Below are positions 17,671 through 26,558 of a DNA stretch of 44,633 bases, piece by piece. This DNA is from Candidatus Poribacteria bacterium. GTDB taxonomy: Bacteria; Poribacteria; WGA-4E; WGA-3G. The notes below the pieces were generated by a model that was not told the DNA's origin, searched no databases, and saw only the letters and a list, made by a program, of their open reading frames with translations. Positions within the stretch are counted from its first letter, which is position 1; every line of letters begins with the position of its first letter. The DNA is taken from contig JAPPFM010000011.1 in assembly GCA_028821605.1 (NCBI GenBank), positions 1 to 44,633 of the forward strand, in the 5' to 3' direction. The position numbers were made by a program, and so were the translations under genes.

Positions 17671-17904
17671 GTGGCAAAGCAAAAACTACATATCAAGAAG
17701 AATGATACAGTGGTAGTTCTCAGTGGGCAAGACCGAGGTAAAGAAGGCGTTGTTTTAGAGGTGTTCCCAAAGAAACAGCGGGCAATTGTTGAAGGTGTTC
17801 ATATACTCACACGGCACCTCCGACCAAACCAAGCGGGACAAGGTGGTATTGTTGAACGCGAAGGCACCATTCACGTTTCTAACCTCAAAAAGGTTGATGC
17901 CTAA
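17671..17904 (+). CDS. rplX: Ribosomal protein uL24, short form
   Basis: 77 residues: KOW domain IKKNDTVVVLSGQDRGKEGV, RAIVEGVHILTRHLRPNQAG and GGIVEREGTIHVSNLKKVDA. It ends where most bacterial L24 proteins continue for another 25-30 residues (the CP or RV tail), so the C-terminus is shortened. GTG 17671 follows TAGGAGGAC and starts 10 bases after rplN. The upstream open frame in the same register overlaps rplN and is not used. Confidence 0.93.
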   Translation: MAKQKLHIKKNDTVVVLSGQDRGKEGVVLEVFPKKQRAIVEGVHILTRHLRPNQAGQGGIVEREGTIHVSNLKKVDA

Positions 17905-17994
17905 ACCGGAACAGATCACTCCAGACACCGCAGAAGAGGGGCATTGCAAAGGCACCCTTCATGGAATATACGATTTCTATAGGATACAAGGCTT

Positions 17995-18558
17995 ATGAGC
18001 CCATTCAAAGAATTTTATCAATCGGAAGTCATCCCCGCGCTGCAAAATCACTTTAATTATTCAAATGTGATGCAGATTCCGAAATTAGACAAGGTTACAC
18101 TGAATATCGGTGTTGGTGCAGCAGTTCAGACCCCAAACGTACTGGAAGATGCCGTTGAGGAATTGAGTCTAATTGCGGGGCAACGAGCAGTTATCACCCG
18201 TGCCAAAAAGTCGATCTCTGCCTTCAAAATCAGAGGTCCATCAAAGTTAGGACGTACACCGGGCATGGCTATTGGGTGTAAGGTTACACTCCGGCAGCAA
18301 AGGATGTATGAGTTCCTCAATCGCCTGATTAACGTCGTACTCCCTCAAATTCGGGACTTTCGTGGTGTATCGCCGGACTCTTTTGACGGTCGCGGTAATT
18401 ACTCCCTCGGTCTTACCGAGCAGTTAATCTTTCCCGAAATTGAGTACGACAAGATTAACGATATCCGCGGGATGAACGTAACTATTGTTACCACCGCCCC
18501 AACAGACGAAGAAGGCCGCGAGTTGCTAAGACTGTTTGGGATGCCGTTTCGGCAATAG
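17995..18558 (+). CDS. rplE: Ribosomal protein uL5
   Basis: 187 residues, 5S-rRNA-binding protein of the central protuberance. [32 protein letters not shown] and [19 protein letters not shown] are present, ending [16 protein letters not shown] 17995; 90 bases after rplX. Confidence 0.96.
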   Translation: MSPFKEFYQSEVIPALQNHFNYSNVMQIPKLDKVTLNIGVGAAVQTPNVLEDAVEELSLIAGQRAVITRAKKSISAFKIRGPSKLGRTPGMAIGCKVTLRQQRMYEFLNRLINVVLPQIRDFRGVSPDSFDGRGNYSLGLTEQLIFPEIEYDKINDIRGMNVTIVTTAPTDEEGRELLRLFGMPFRQ

Positions 18559-18675
18559 ATTTAGTGTGCCGAGGTTTGGTTAAATTCGCAAACAACCACG
18601 CAGGCTTCCGTTTATCCGCAGCTAACTTCCAACATCCGTACACATTACGGGTAAGTAAGGAAAGGAGCATCTAAA

Positions 18676-18861
18676 TTGGCAAGTAAATCATGGATTGCCA
18701 AACAGAAAAGAACCCCGCGGTTCCAAACCCGAAAATACAGCCGCTGTAAAAGTTGCGGTAGGTCGCGTGGGTATCTTCGCAAATTTGAATTGTGTCGCAT
18801 ATGCTTTCGCCTCTTTGCCCGCGCCGGTAAAATCCCCGGTGTCCGAAAGGCGAGTTGGTAA
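18676..18861 (+). CDS. rpsN: Ribosomal protein uS14, zinc-binding type
   Basis: 61 residues, the short type Z form. Zinc ligands Cys24, Cys27, Cys40 and Cys43 are all present (CKSCGRS and CRICFRL). It ends [11 protein letters not shown], the invariant S14 C-terminus. TTG 18676 with AAAGGAG upstream; the length matches only this start. 117 bases after rplE. Confidence 0.95.
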   Translation: MASKSWIAKQKRTPRFQTRKYSRCKSCGRSRGYLRKFELCRICFRLFARAGKIPGVRKASW

Positions 18862-18944
18862 AAACTGAAAGTTGTCCGCAATTACACAAACACGATGGGC
18901 ACAGCGACCCTTCAGAAACGAGAACAAAATAAGGAGAATCTTTC

Positions 18945-19346
18945 ATGTCGATGACCGATCCGATTGCTGATATGTTGACACGTATCCGCAATGCCAATAT
19001 GGCAGGACATGAACGCGTTGAAATCCCCTCTTCAAGAGTCAAAGCTGAAATCGCACGCATTTTAGCAGAAGAAGGTTTCGTCCGAAACTATCGCTTACTT
19101 GAAGATGGAAAACAGGGGATTTTAAGAATTTACTTGAAATACGGAAACACAAAAAAAGAGAAGGTCATCACAAACCTTAGGCGCATCAGCAAACCCGGCA
19201 GGAGGGTTTACGCGAAAGCCGATAATCTGCCACGGGTTTACGGAGGACTCGGGGTCGCGATCTTATCGACATCTGGCGGTCTAAAAACCACACCAGAATG
19301 CCGTAAAGAAAAAATCGGCGGTGAAGTTCTCTGCTACGTCTGGTAA
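18945..19346 (+). CDS. rpsH: Ribosomal protein uS8
   Basis: 133 residues, 16S-binding protein and, in E. coli, translational repressor of the spc operon. It begins [20 protein letters not shown] and carries [26 protein letters not shown] and [13 protein letters not shown]; it ends [11 protein letters not shown] 18945 after AAGGAGAATC. Confidence 0.96.
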   Translation: MSMTDPIADMLTRIRNANMAGHERVEIPSSRVKAEIARILAEEGFVRNYRLLEDGKQGILRIYLKYGNTKKEKVITNLRRISKPGRRVYAKADNLPRVYGGLGVAILSTSGGLKTTPECRKEKIGGEVLCYVW

Positions 19347-19386
19347 AATCTTGCTGATGACTCTCAACGAGTTGGGAGAGATAGTA

Positions 19387-19956
19387 ATGTCACGTATTGG
19401 ACTAAAACCGATTCCGGTGCCTGACAAGGTGCAGGTGGCTTTGGACAAAAGCGACGTGCAGGTAGATGGACCGAAAGGGAGTCTCAATTGGAAACTTCCA
19501 GAAGGAATCAATGCGACGCTTGAGGAAAACGTCCTAACCGTCCGAAGAACGAGTGAACTTAAACAATACAAAGCCTTGCACGGATTGGCACGTAGCCTCA
19601 TCGCTAACATGATTACCGGTGTTTCCGAAGGCTTTGAGAAGAAACTAAGAGTAGTCGGCACGGGTTACCGCGCCGAAGTCAATCGCGATAAAAATTTGGT
19701 TCTTGACGTTGGCTATTCGCACTCTGTCACTTACGCCCCACCTGACGGAGTAACACTGAGTGTTGAAGCCACTGAAACAATAGATGGACAGACCCATACG
19801 CCCGTTGTTGTTAGTGGCATTGACAAGCAACTGGTTGGACAAGTAGCGGCTTCTATTCGTCAAATCAAGAAACCGGAAACTTACAAACCTTGCAAAGGTA
19901 TCCGCTACGACGGCGAACGCGTCCGAGATAAAGAAGGAAAAGCCGCTATCGGCTAA
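19387..19956 (+). CDS. rplF: Ribosomal protein uL6
   Basis: 189 residues. MSRIGLKPIPVPDKVQV, LARSLIANMITGVSEGFEKK, VVGTGYRAEV and C-terminal CKGIRYDGERVRDKEGKAA are diagnostic; near the sarcin-ricin loop. The frame is open back to 19321 inside rpsH, but ATG 19387 with GGGAGA upstream and family length fix the start. Confidence 0.96.
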   Translation: MSRIGLKPIPVPDKVQVALDKSDVQVDGPKGSLNWKLPEGINATLEENVLTVRRTSELKQYKALHGLARSLIANMITGVSEGFEKKLRVVGTGYRAEVNRDKNLVLDVGYSHSVTYAPPDGVTLSVEATETIDGQTHTPVVVSGIDKQLVGQVAASIRQIKKPETYKPCKGIRYDGERVRDKEGKAAIG

Positions 19957-20018
19957 CGCAATTAGACCTTGCACGCGAGGAATTAGAAAGCGTGTTTTTA
20001 TAGTAATAAGGAGAACCC

Positions 20019-20387
20019 TTGGCACTCATTAAAAAGAAACGGATGGGCCATTTACGGCGCCGGAAGCGTGTCCGTCAAAAGATTAGTGGTACCGGTGACA
20101 GACCGAGGCTCTCTGTTTTTCGAAGCATAAAACATATTTATGCGCAGCTTATTAACGATGAACTTGGCGTGACGGTCGCTGAAGCCTCGACTTTATCCCC
20201 TGAACTGAAAGAGAACCTTTCAACCGGTGGAAATATAACCGCAGCGGAGAGCGTTGGTGCCCTTATCGCGCAGAAAGCCAAACAGCAAAAGATAGAGGTC
20301 GTGGTCTTTGACCGGGGCGGACATATCTATCACGGGCGCATAAAAGCACTTGCTGAAGCTGCAAAAGCGGAAGGATTGAAGTTTTAA
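20019..20387 (+). CDS. rplR: Ribosomal protein uL18
   Basis: 122 residues, binds 5S r[23 protein letters not shown] and [20 protein letters not shown] are characteristic. TTG 20019 preceded by AAGGAGAACC; the product starts [20 protein letters not shown]. 62 bases after rplF. Confidence 0.95.
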   Translation: MALIKKKRMGHLRRRKRVRQKISGTGDRPRLSVFRSIKHIYAQLINDELGVTVAEASTLSPELKENLSTGGNITAAESVGALIAQKAKQQKIEVVVFDRGGHIYHGRIKALAEAAKAEGLKF

Positions 20388-20478
20388 ATACCCCGCAAAC
20401 CGGGTTCTGTTGTCCGCAAGACTGTAGGACTTACGTTATACCTAAGGCAACAGCACTAATACCGGATAGGAGATTTCT

Positions 20479-20991
20479 TTGCTGAAAGATAAAATCAACC
20501 CTGATGACTTTGAATTTGAAGAGCGCATGATTAAAATCAACCGCGTGATGCGAGTTGGTAAAGGGCGGCGAACGCCCAGTTTCAATTCGCTCACTGTTGT
20601 TGGAAATCGTGACGGTATTGTTGGTATCGGATTCGGAAGTGCGAGCGAGGTGGCTGGTGCCCTCCGAAAAAGTTTCGCGGATGCCCGAAAAAATCTCATT
20701 CGGGTTCCAATTGTCAACGGCACGCTTCCACATGAAATCGTCAGCGAATTCAAATCTGCAAAAGTTTTGTTGAAACCAGCGAGTCCTGGGACAGGTATCA
20801 TCGCAGGAAATGCAACACGTGCTATTCTCGAATTTGCAGGCGTTCGAGATGCGTTGACAAAATGCCTATCCTCCCGAAACGTGAAAAATATCGCTGAAGC
20901 TACCATGTTAGGATTGAAGAACCTCAAGGATGTTAATGAAGTCGCACGGTTAAGAGACCTGTCCGTCGAAGAACTACTCAAAAAACGCTAA
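20479..20991 (+). CDS. rpsE: Ribosomal protein uS5
   Basis: 170 residues. Contains VMRVGKGRRTPSFNSLTVVG, the VGIGFGSASEVAGALRKSF segment, and GTGIIAGNATRAILEFAGVR in the C-terminal domain. The usual GYG is GFG and the usual AGG is AGN, so it is somewhat divergent from textbook sequences. TTG 20479 after ATAGGAGA. No rpmD follows. Confidence 0.94.
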   Translation: MLKDKINPDDFEFEERMIKINRVMRVGKGRRTPSFNSLTVVGNRDGIVGIGFGSASEVAGALRKSFADARKNLIRVPIVNGTLPHEIVSEFKSAKVLLKPASPGTGIIAGNATRAILEFAGVRDALTKCLSSRNVKNIAEATMLGLKNLKDVNEVARLRDLSVEELLKKR

Positions 20992-21003
20992 AGATTGGTA
21001 ATC

Positions 21004-21074
21004 AGCGGTCAGCAGTCAGAAAGTAGGTTTCAAATTCCTCTTAACTGACATTTGAAAGCTGACAGCCGATAGTT
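21004..21074 (+). repeat. Heptamer inverted-array element R2 (rpsE-rplO spacer)
   Basis: Left units AGCGGTC (21004), AGCAGTC (21011), AG; right inverted units GACAGCC (21061), GATAGTT (21068). The element occupies the place where rpmD (L30) lies in most bacteria. Confidence 0.7.
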
Positions 21075-21097
21075 ATAAAGGAATGGAGTGAATCCTA

Positions 21098-21574
21098 ATG
21101 AAACTGAATGAACTCAAGCCCGCGCCTGGTGCAAACCGTTCCAGAAAGCGGGTAGGCAGAGGCAACGCTTCGGGCTGGGGCGGGACTTGTGGTCGTGGTC
21201 ACAAAGGGCAAAAATCTCGATCTGGTAGTTCAATTCCCGCATGGTTTGAAGGCGGACAGATGCCGCTCGTACGACGGCTCCCGAAGCGAGGACCGCGGCG
21301 GACCGGACACAAACGACGTGAGTACGATATTATCAACGTAGAAACCCTCAATCTCTTTGAGGACGCAGCGGTCGTTAATCCGGAAGCCCTTCGCGAGGCA
21401 GGCTTAATTAAACGGAAGGATGCACTGGTAAAGATACTCGGCGACGGTGAACTCGAAAAACAGCTGAAAGTCCAAGCGCATCGCTTCTCAAAATCCGCAA
21501 TCGAGAAAATTGAATCCAAAGGTGGCACAACCGAAGTACTTCAGATGCATGCAAATACTGGCAACGCTGCGTGA
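21098..21574 (+). CDS. rplO: Ribosomal protein uL15
   Basis: 158 residues, late-assembly 50S protein. LNELKPAPGANRSRKRVGRG, GGTCGRGHKGQKSRSG, FEGGQMPLVRRLPKRG and the C-terminal helix-rich domain are typical. ATG 21098 after GGAATGGAGTG. Just upstream of secY, as usual. Confidence 0.95.
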   Translation: MKLNELKPAPGANRSRKRVGRGNASGWGGTCGRGHKGQKSRSGSSIPAWFEGGQMPLVRRLPKRGPRRTGHKRREYDIINVETLNLFEDAAVVNPEALREAGLIKRKDALVKILGDGELEKQLKVQAHRFSKSAIEKIESKGGTTEVLQMHANTGNAA

Positions 21575-21604
21575 GAGTCTGCAGGCGAGGAGGAGAAGAA
21601 ATAA

Positions 21605-22936
21605 GTGATTAAGGCATTTCAAAACGCTTTTAAAATACCCGAATTGCGGAAACGTATCATGTTTACGGCGTTGCTCTTGATTGTTTACCGCCTTGGTGCC
21701 CACATTACGCTTCCAGGTATCGACGACCAGGCACTTGAAGCTTTTTTTCAGCAACTTATGGAGCGTGGGGGTAATGTCATTGGATTCATTGACCTGTTTT
21801 CTGGTGGTGCCTTTAGCCAGATGACGATTTTCGCGCTCGGCATACAACCTTATATTAGTGCCTCAATCATTATGCAGCTCCTCGCCGTTATTGTCCCTTC
21901 ATTGGAGCGACTCTCCAAAGAACCTGACGGCAGAAAGAAGATCACCCAGTATACCCGATATGGAACGGTTATACTCAGTATCATTCAAGGCATAACGATT
22001 AGCATCGTCTTGCGGAACCCAGAGAACATTACGGGTCAAGCAGGCGAAATCGTGAGAAACCCCAACCTCTGGTGGCATTTTCTCGTCGTCTTGACCCTCA
22101 CAGCAGGAACTTCCTTTGTGATGTGGTTGGGGGAACAGATCACTGAACGCGGCATTGGACAAGGCATTTCATTAATTATCACAGTCGGAATTATTGCCGG
22201 ATTGCCCGGTGGTGTTACAACTGTTTTCAACAATCTGATAACGAGACCAGAGTTCGGCATTTTACAACTCGCGCTTTTAGTCGGTCTTGTTGTTGTAGCC
22301 GTCATGGGAACTGTGTTTATCACACTTTCTGTGCGGAAGATTCCGGTGCAATACGGCAGGCAGATCCGCGGACGTAGAGTGATCGGTGGACAATCGACCC
22401 ACCTGCCACTCCGAGTTAATGCAGCTGGCATGATTCCAATCATCTTCGCTGTCACACTCATCCAGTTTCCACCGACTGTACTCGGCTTTCTCCCACGGGA
22501 TTGGGGATGGGTAGCTGGTGTAGAAACCCTCATTGCTCCGGGAACACCGTTGTATCTCGCTGTTTATGGATTGTTAATTATTGGCTTCACCTATTTCTAC
22601 ACAGCCGTGCAAATCAACCCGATTCAAATGGCAGAGGATTTACAAAAATACGGCGGTTTTATCCCCGGTATCCGTGCTGGCAAACAGACTGCAGATTACA
22701 TTAACACCACACTTACGCGTATTACGCTTCCAGGGGCAATTTTTCTCGCCGCTATCGCCGTGATTCCGATTATTATCACAAGTCGGCTTAACGTTGGAAA
22801 CATGGTGGAAGGTGCTTCTATCTTGATTGTCGTCGGAGTCGTGTTAGATACAATGTCACAAATCGAATCCTATTTAACGGTCCGCCATTATGAAGGATTC
22901 TTAAAAGATCGTAAGCTCAAAGGCAGACGGCGTTAA
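21605..22936 (+). CDS. secY: Preprotein translocase subunit SecY
   Basis: 443 residues, ten hydrophobic segments; forms the SecYEG channel for export and membrane insertion. Signatures [45 protein letters not shown] and [20 protein letters not shown] are present. The C-terminal tail [20 protein letters not shown] is typical. GTG 21605 after GAGGAGGAGAAG. adk, map and infA, which often follow, are missing. Confidence 0.97.
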   Translation: MIKAFQNAFKIPELRKRIMFTALLLIVYRLGAHITLPGIDDQALEAFFQQLMERGGNVIGFIDLFSGGAFSQMTIFALGIQPYISASIIMQLLAVIVPSLERLSKEPDGRKKITQYTRYGTVILSIIQGITISIVLRNPENITGQAGEIVRNPNLWWHFLVVLTLTAGTSFVMWLGEQITERGIGQGISLIITVGIIAGLPGGVTTVFNNLITRPEFGILQLALLVGLVVVAVMGTVFITLSVRKIPVQYGRQIRGRRVIGGQSTHLPLRVNAAGMIPIIFAVTLIQFPPTVLGFLPRDWGWVAGVETLIAPGTPLYLAVYGLLIIGFTYFYTAVQINPIQMAEDLQKYGGFIPGIRAGKQTADYINTTLTRITLPGAIFLAAIAVIPIIITSRLNVGNMVEGASILIVVGVVLDTMSQIESYLTVRHYEGFLKDRKLKGRRR

Positions 22937-22961
22937 GCGCTTTCACCTGAAAGAGGACATC

Positions 22962-23078
22962 ATGAAAGTCAAACCTTCTGTTAAAAAGATGTGTAACCAG
23001 TGTAAAATTGTCAAACGAAAAGGGATAATCCGCGTCATTTGTCCTTCAAACCCGAAGCACAAACAAAGACAAGGCTAA
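22962..23078 (+). CDS. rpmJ: Ribosomal protein bL36, zinc-binding
   Basis: 38 residues. [20 protein letters not shown] followed by [18 protein letters not shown], with zinc ligands Cys11, Cys14, Cys27 and His33 all present. It is preceded by AGAGGACATC and lies between secY and rpsM, the canonical place. Confidence 0.96.
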   Translation: MKVKPSVKKMCNQCKIVKRKGIIRVICPSNPKHKQRQG

Positions 23079-23117
23079 TCCGTTTACACCTCTCGGATTC
23101 CGAGAAGGAGGAAACTC

Positions 23118-23510
23118 ATGGCAAGGATCGCAGGGGTTGACTTACCCCGAGACAAACGGGTGGATATTGCCCTAACAGCAATTTATGGCATCGGCCGTTA
23201 TACCGCATCGCAAATTGTCACCGACCTTGATCTTGAACCAGGAAAAAAAGTTGACAACCTCGCTGAAAATGAGATTAGCCAACTCCGAGACAAGGTTCAA
23301 GAATACAAGATTGAAGGTGATTTGCGTCGCGAAATCGACCAGAATATTAAACGGCTAATGGATATTAACAGTTATCGTGGTTTGCGGCACCGTCGGCAGC
23401 TGCCTGTCCGTGGACAGCGTACGAATACCAATGCTCGCACTCGCAAAGGAAAAGCACGAACGATTTCCGTTGGTAGAAAAGCCAAAGAGGCAGCACGCAA
23501 GGGCGGCTAA
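23118..23510 (+). CDS. rpsM: Ribosomal protein uS13
   Basis: 130 residues. [32 protein letters not shown] and the C-terminal [20 protein letters not shown], which contacts P-site tRNA and bridges to the 50S. ATG 23118 after GAAGGAGGAAA. Confidence 0.96.
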   Translation: MARIAGVDLPRDKRVDIALTAIYGIGRYTASQIVTDLDLEPGKKVDNLAENEISQLRDKVQEYKIEGDLRREIDQNIKRLMDINSYRGLRHRRQLPVRGQRTNTNARTRKGKARTISVGRKAKEAARKGG

Positions 23511-23523
23511 CTAAATTGCCTTC

Positions 23524-23669
23524 AGTTATCGGTTAGCAGAGGAAATAGTTATCAGTTAAAGAAGTCCCTAAAGTGTTTCTAAAGTCCGTAAAGTTACTCT
23601 CACTGCGAGGCATTCGCAACTTTAGCACACCTGCTAACATTGACAACTGATAACCGATAACTGACAACC
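23524..23669 (+). repeat. Heptamer inverted-array element R3 (rpsM-rpsK spacer)
   Basis: Left: AGTTATC (23524), GGTTAGC (23531), then AGTTATC (23547). Right: GATAACC (23649), GATAACT (23656), GACAACC (23663). The outer arms CAGTTATCGGTTA (23523-23535) and TAACCGATAACTG (23651-23663) are perfect inverted repeats of 13 bases. The core contains a smaller TAAAGTT/AACTTTA inverted repeat. The transcript could fold into a long stem inside the ribosomal operon. Confidence 0.85.
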
Positions 23670-23692
23670 ACTGATAAGAAAGGAGAACCGTT

Positions 23693-24064
23693 TTGCGTGG
23701 AAGAAGAAGAGAACGCAAGAACGTCCCCGAGGGTATCGCACACATACAGGCGACCTTCAATAATACAATTATTACGATAACAGACTTAAACGGAAATACC
23801 GTTGCTTGGGCAAACGCCGGTATGACCTTTACCGGTTCGCGGAAGTCAACGCCTTTTGCTGCGCAACAGACAGCAGAAGCGTGTGCCCGTAGAGCAATGG
23901 ATCACGGCATGAAACGCGTGGAGGTTAGAGTTAAAGGTCCTGGATCAGGACGAGAGTCTTCAATACGCGCACTCGCTGCAGCTGGACTCGAAATTAGCTT
24001 AATGAAAGACGTGACTCCGATCCCACACAATGGATGTCGTCCCCCTAAGAGACGACGGGTTTGA
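23693..24064 (+). CDS. rpsK: Ribosomal protein uS11
   Basis: 123 residues. [35 protein letters not shown] and [16 protein letters not shown] are diagnostic; platform of the 30S subunit. It ends [18 protein letters not shown] 23693 after AAAGGAGAACCG. Separated from rpsM by element R3. Confidence 0.96.
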   Translation: MRGRRRERKNVPEGIAHIQATFNNTIITITDLNGNTVAWANAGMTFTGSRKSTPFAAQQTAEACARRAMDHGMKRVEVRVKGPGSGRESSIRALAAAGLEISLMKDVTPIPHNGCRPPKRRRV

Positions 24065-24089
24065 GCGTTTTTAATATAAAGGAGAGGGA

Positions 24090-24725
24090 ATGAGCAGATA
24101 TTTAGATTCAGTCTGTAAATTATGTCGCCGGGAAGGTGAAAAACTCTTTCTGAAAGGGCGCCGCTGCGACGGACCCAAGTGTTCTTTTGAACGCCGCAGT
24201 TATCCGCCTGGCGAACATGGCCAGGCTGTTCCTCGCAGAGGTCGCGGGGACAACTTCCGACGACAGTTGCGCGCCAAGCAGAAAGTCAAACGCACCTACG
24301 GTGTTTTTGAGAAACAATTTCGGAATTATTACTCCAAAGCAGCGCGCCAAACCGGTATCGCTGGCGAAAACTTAATTAGTTTCCTTGAACGCCGGTTAGA
24401 TAATGTCGTTTATCGACTCGGGTTCGCAACTTCCAGAAATCAAGCGCGCCAACTTGTGAAGCATAACCATTTCACCGTCAATGGCAAACGGGTTAACATC
24501 CCTTCTTATGTTGTGAAAGTCGGTGATGTCATTACACCACGCGAACGGAGCCAACACCTCGCGACGATTCAAGAAGCATTAGATTATTCGCAGCATCGCG
24601 GGGCACCTGAATGGTTGGAAATCGATAGGGACAAACCAGAAGGGCGTGTTCAGGGGGCACCAGTGGTGGAGCAGATCGCCCTGGACCTTGAAATACAACT
24701 CATCATTGAACTTTACTCCCGATAG
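24090..24725 (+). CDS. rpsD: Ribosomal protein uS4, zinc-binding type
   Basis: 211 residues, primary assembly protein and possible rRNA antiterminator. The N-terminus carries four Cys (9, 12, 26, 31) forming the zinc site of the C+ form. LERRLDNVVYRLGFATSRNQ and VKHNHFTVNGKRVNIPSY (S4 domain) follow. ATG 24090 after AAGGAGAGG. Confidence 0.96.
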   Translation: MSRYLDSVCKLCRREGEKLFLKGRRCDGPKCSFERRSYPPGEHGQAVPRRGRGDNFRRQLRAKQKVKRTYGVFEKQFRNYYSKAARQTGIAGENLISFLERRLDNVVYRLGFATSRNQARQLVKHNHFTVNGKRVNIPSYVVKVGDVITPRERSQHLATIQEALDYSQHRGAPEWLEIDRDKPEGRVQGAPVVEQIALDLEIQLIIELYSR

Positions 24726-24960
24726 GTACATCCACCACACAGATGTGTTACTACATATCGGTTTTACAAACCCGTATGTGATACTATAGCGTACGTATAT
24801 ACAATCAAGAGTTTAGCGGAAACCTACCTCGCGCGAGGAAATTAGGGGATATCCAAAAATACAATACAGACACAAAATTAAGAGAGCGTGTACCAGACAA
24901 AAGCACGCTGCCGCTCAGTTTATCCGTATGCTAACATTTAATTCATTCCTATAGGAGGAA
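24726..24960 (+). other. Spacer upstream of rpoA, 235 bases
   Basis: No open frame of note. It contains inverted repeats AGCGTG...CACGCT (around 24885-24910) and an imperfect ACATATCGG...CCGTATGT. Promoter-like AT-rich hexamers (TTTACA 24763, TATACA 24798) are not well spaced, so I do not call a promoter. Long for a position that is usually tightly packed. Confidence 0.5.
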
Positions 24961-25983
24961 ATGATGATAAGGTCCGAGCTAGAAAAGCCCGAACGGCTGA
25001 AAACTGATACAGTCTCCTTACGCCCCAATTACGCGAAGTATACCGCTGAACCTTTCGAGCGCGGATTTGGGATGACCCTCGGCAATTCACTACGCCGAGT
25101 CCTCCTTTCCTCAATTAAAGGTGCAGCGATTACAGCTGTTCAAATTGAGCAAGTAAAGCACGAGTACGCTACGATTCCCGGAGTCCTGGAAGATGTCGTA
25201 CAGATTATTCTCAATCTCAAAGAGATCCGATTAAACATATCCACCGACGATCCAATGCGACTCACACTGAAAGCAGAAGGATCCGGCGAGGTCACAGCCG
25301 CTGACATTCGCCCTAATGCATACGTCGAGATTATAAACCCTGACCAGCATATCGCGACCCTCGATGAATGCGAAGGATTGGACATAGAGATTCATGTGCA
25401 AACCGGAAGAGGATACTCTCTCGCTGAAGAGCATAGACCACCGAGACACGAAATCGGATTGATTCCCGTTGACGCAAAGTTCTCACCCGTTGAGAAAGTC
25501 AACTTTTGGGTAGAGGAAACGCGTGTCGGGGATATGACGAACTTCGATAAGCTCAACCTTGAAGTCTGGACGGATGCTACTATCACAGCGAAGGAAGCTG
25601 TCACACGCGCTGCCGACATCTTGCTGGAACAACTCGAGATCTTTACAGAATTTGACGAAAGTTATGTTGAACCGGAACCTGAGATTGATGAGGCGAAACT
25701 CCGGCGCAACCGCTACCTCGCTAAGCCCGTCTCCGAGCTTGAACTCTCAGTCCGAGCCAGCAACTGCCTTGAAACTGCAAATATTAAAACGATACGAGAA
25801 CTCGTCACAAAAGAGGAAAAGGATATGTTGGAATACAAGAATTTCGGGCGCACATCGCTGAACGAAATTAAGGAACAACTTGACAACATGGGACTTTCCC
25901 TCGGAATGAATCTGGACGATGTAGACGACGCGGACATCGAAGAAGAAGATATGATGCAAGCTCCCTTGCAACCACCTACCTAA
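24961..25983 (+). CDS. rpoA: RNA polymerase alpha subunit
   Basis: 340 residues. N-terminal dimerisation domain with PFERGFGMTLGNSLRRVLLSS-like segment (about 32-52), linker from about 230, then C-terminal domain with the DNA-contacting VRASNCLETANI and NFGRTSLNEIK, ending in an acidic tail (DDVDDADIEEED). It binds UP elements and activators. ATG 24961 (or 24964) after TAGGAGGA. rplQ follows by 34 bases. Confidence 0.97.
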   Translation: MMIRSELEKPERLKTDTVSLRPNYAKYTAEPFERGFGMTLGNSLRRVLLSSIKGAAITAVQIEQVKHEYATIPGVLEDVVQIILNLKEIRLNISTDDPMRLTLKAEGSGEVTAADIRPNAYVEIINPDQHIATLDECEGLDIEIHVQTGRGYSLAEEHRPPRHEIGLIPVDAKFSPVEKVNFWVEETRVGDMTNFDKLNLEVWTDATITAKEAVTRAADILLEQLEIFTEFDESYVEPEPEIDEAKLRRNRYLAKPVSELELSVRASNCLETANIKTIRELVTKEEKDMLEYKNFGRTSLNEIKEQLDNMGLSLGMNLDDVDDADIEEEDMMQAPLQPPT

Positions 25984-26017
25984 ATTCTTCACGACAACGC
26001 GTACATGGAGGAAGACG

Positions 26018-26422
26018 ATGCGCCACAGAAAACGTGGAAGGAAATTGGGACGAACGACAAGTCATCGAAAAGCGCTTTTCCGCAACCAAGCCACGGCACT
26101 ATTTGAACACGAACAAATTCGGACAACACTACCGAAATGTAAAGAACTTCGGCGTGTCGCTGAAAAGTTGATTACGCTCGCAAAACGCGGAGATCTACCC
26201 TCACGTCGGCAAGCCGCAAAGATGCTCTATGGGACCAACCTGCATTACAAACCCAGAAGAGGAGAAGAGGGCAGCGGAATCGATAAACAGAACGTCCTGC
26301 GTAAACTGTTCGATGACATTGGACCTCGGTATCAAGACCGAAACGGCGGATACACACGTATCATACGCGGTGAGCTCCGAAAAGGCGACGGCACCCAGAT
26401 GGGTTATATTCAACTGGTTTAA
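26018..26422 (+). CDS. rplQ: Ribosomal protein bL17
   Basis: 134 residues. It begins MRHRKRGRKLGRTTSHR, then ALFRNQATALFEHEQIRTTL and KCKELRRVAEKLITLAKRGD, and ends NGGYTRIIRGELRKGDG. Last gene of the alpha part and of the superoperon. ATG 26018 after ATGGAGGAAG. Confidence 0.96.
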   Translation: MRHRKRGRKLGRTTSHRKALFRNQATALFEHEQIRTTLPKCKELRRVAEKLITLAKRGDLPSRRQAAKMLYGTNLHYKPRRGEEGSGIDKQNVLRKLFDDIGPRYQDRNGGYTRIIRGELRKGDGTQMGYIQLV

Positions 26423-26423
26423 T

Positions 26424-26555
26424 GGTTGTCAGATTGCTTCGCAGTGAGAATTATCAGTCATCGGTTAAGAGAGATTCTACCAATCCACCCCTGCTTGAAG
26501 AACTTCAAGCAGGGGCAATTGTTAACAGAGTCCTCTTAACTGAAAACCAATAACC
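26424..26555 (+). repeat. Heptamer inverted-array element R4 with internal hairpin
   Basis: Left units GGTTGTC (26424), TTATC (26451), AGTCATC (26456), GGTTAAG (26463); right units GAAAACC (26542), AATAACC (26549). It lies between the convergent rplQ and the outer-membrane protein gene and reaches the stop codon of the latter. Confidence 0.65.
26488..26515. terminator. Strong hairpin between convergent genes
   Basis: CCCCTGCTTGAAG (26488-26500), AA, CTTCAAGCAGGGG (26503-26515): perfect 13-base arms. No T-run on either strand, so it may act as an RNA 3'-end stabiliser or a bidirectional terminator for rplQ and the reverse gene. Confidence 0.5.
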
Positions 26556-26558
26556 AAC

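Noticed and set aside
20442-20981. Long reverse-strand open frame (179 residues) opposite rpsE
   Set aside because: Antisense shadow of a clear ribosomal protein gene; no ribosome-binding site or family resemblance.
24763-24805. Promoter-like hexamers before rpoA
   Set aside because: Spacing between the best -35 and -10 candidates is outside the usual range, so no promoter is called.
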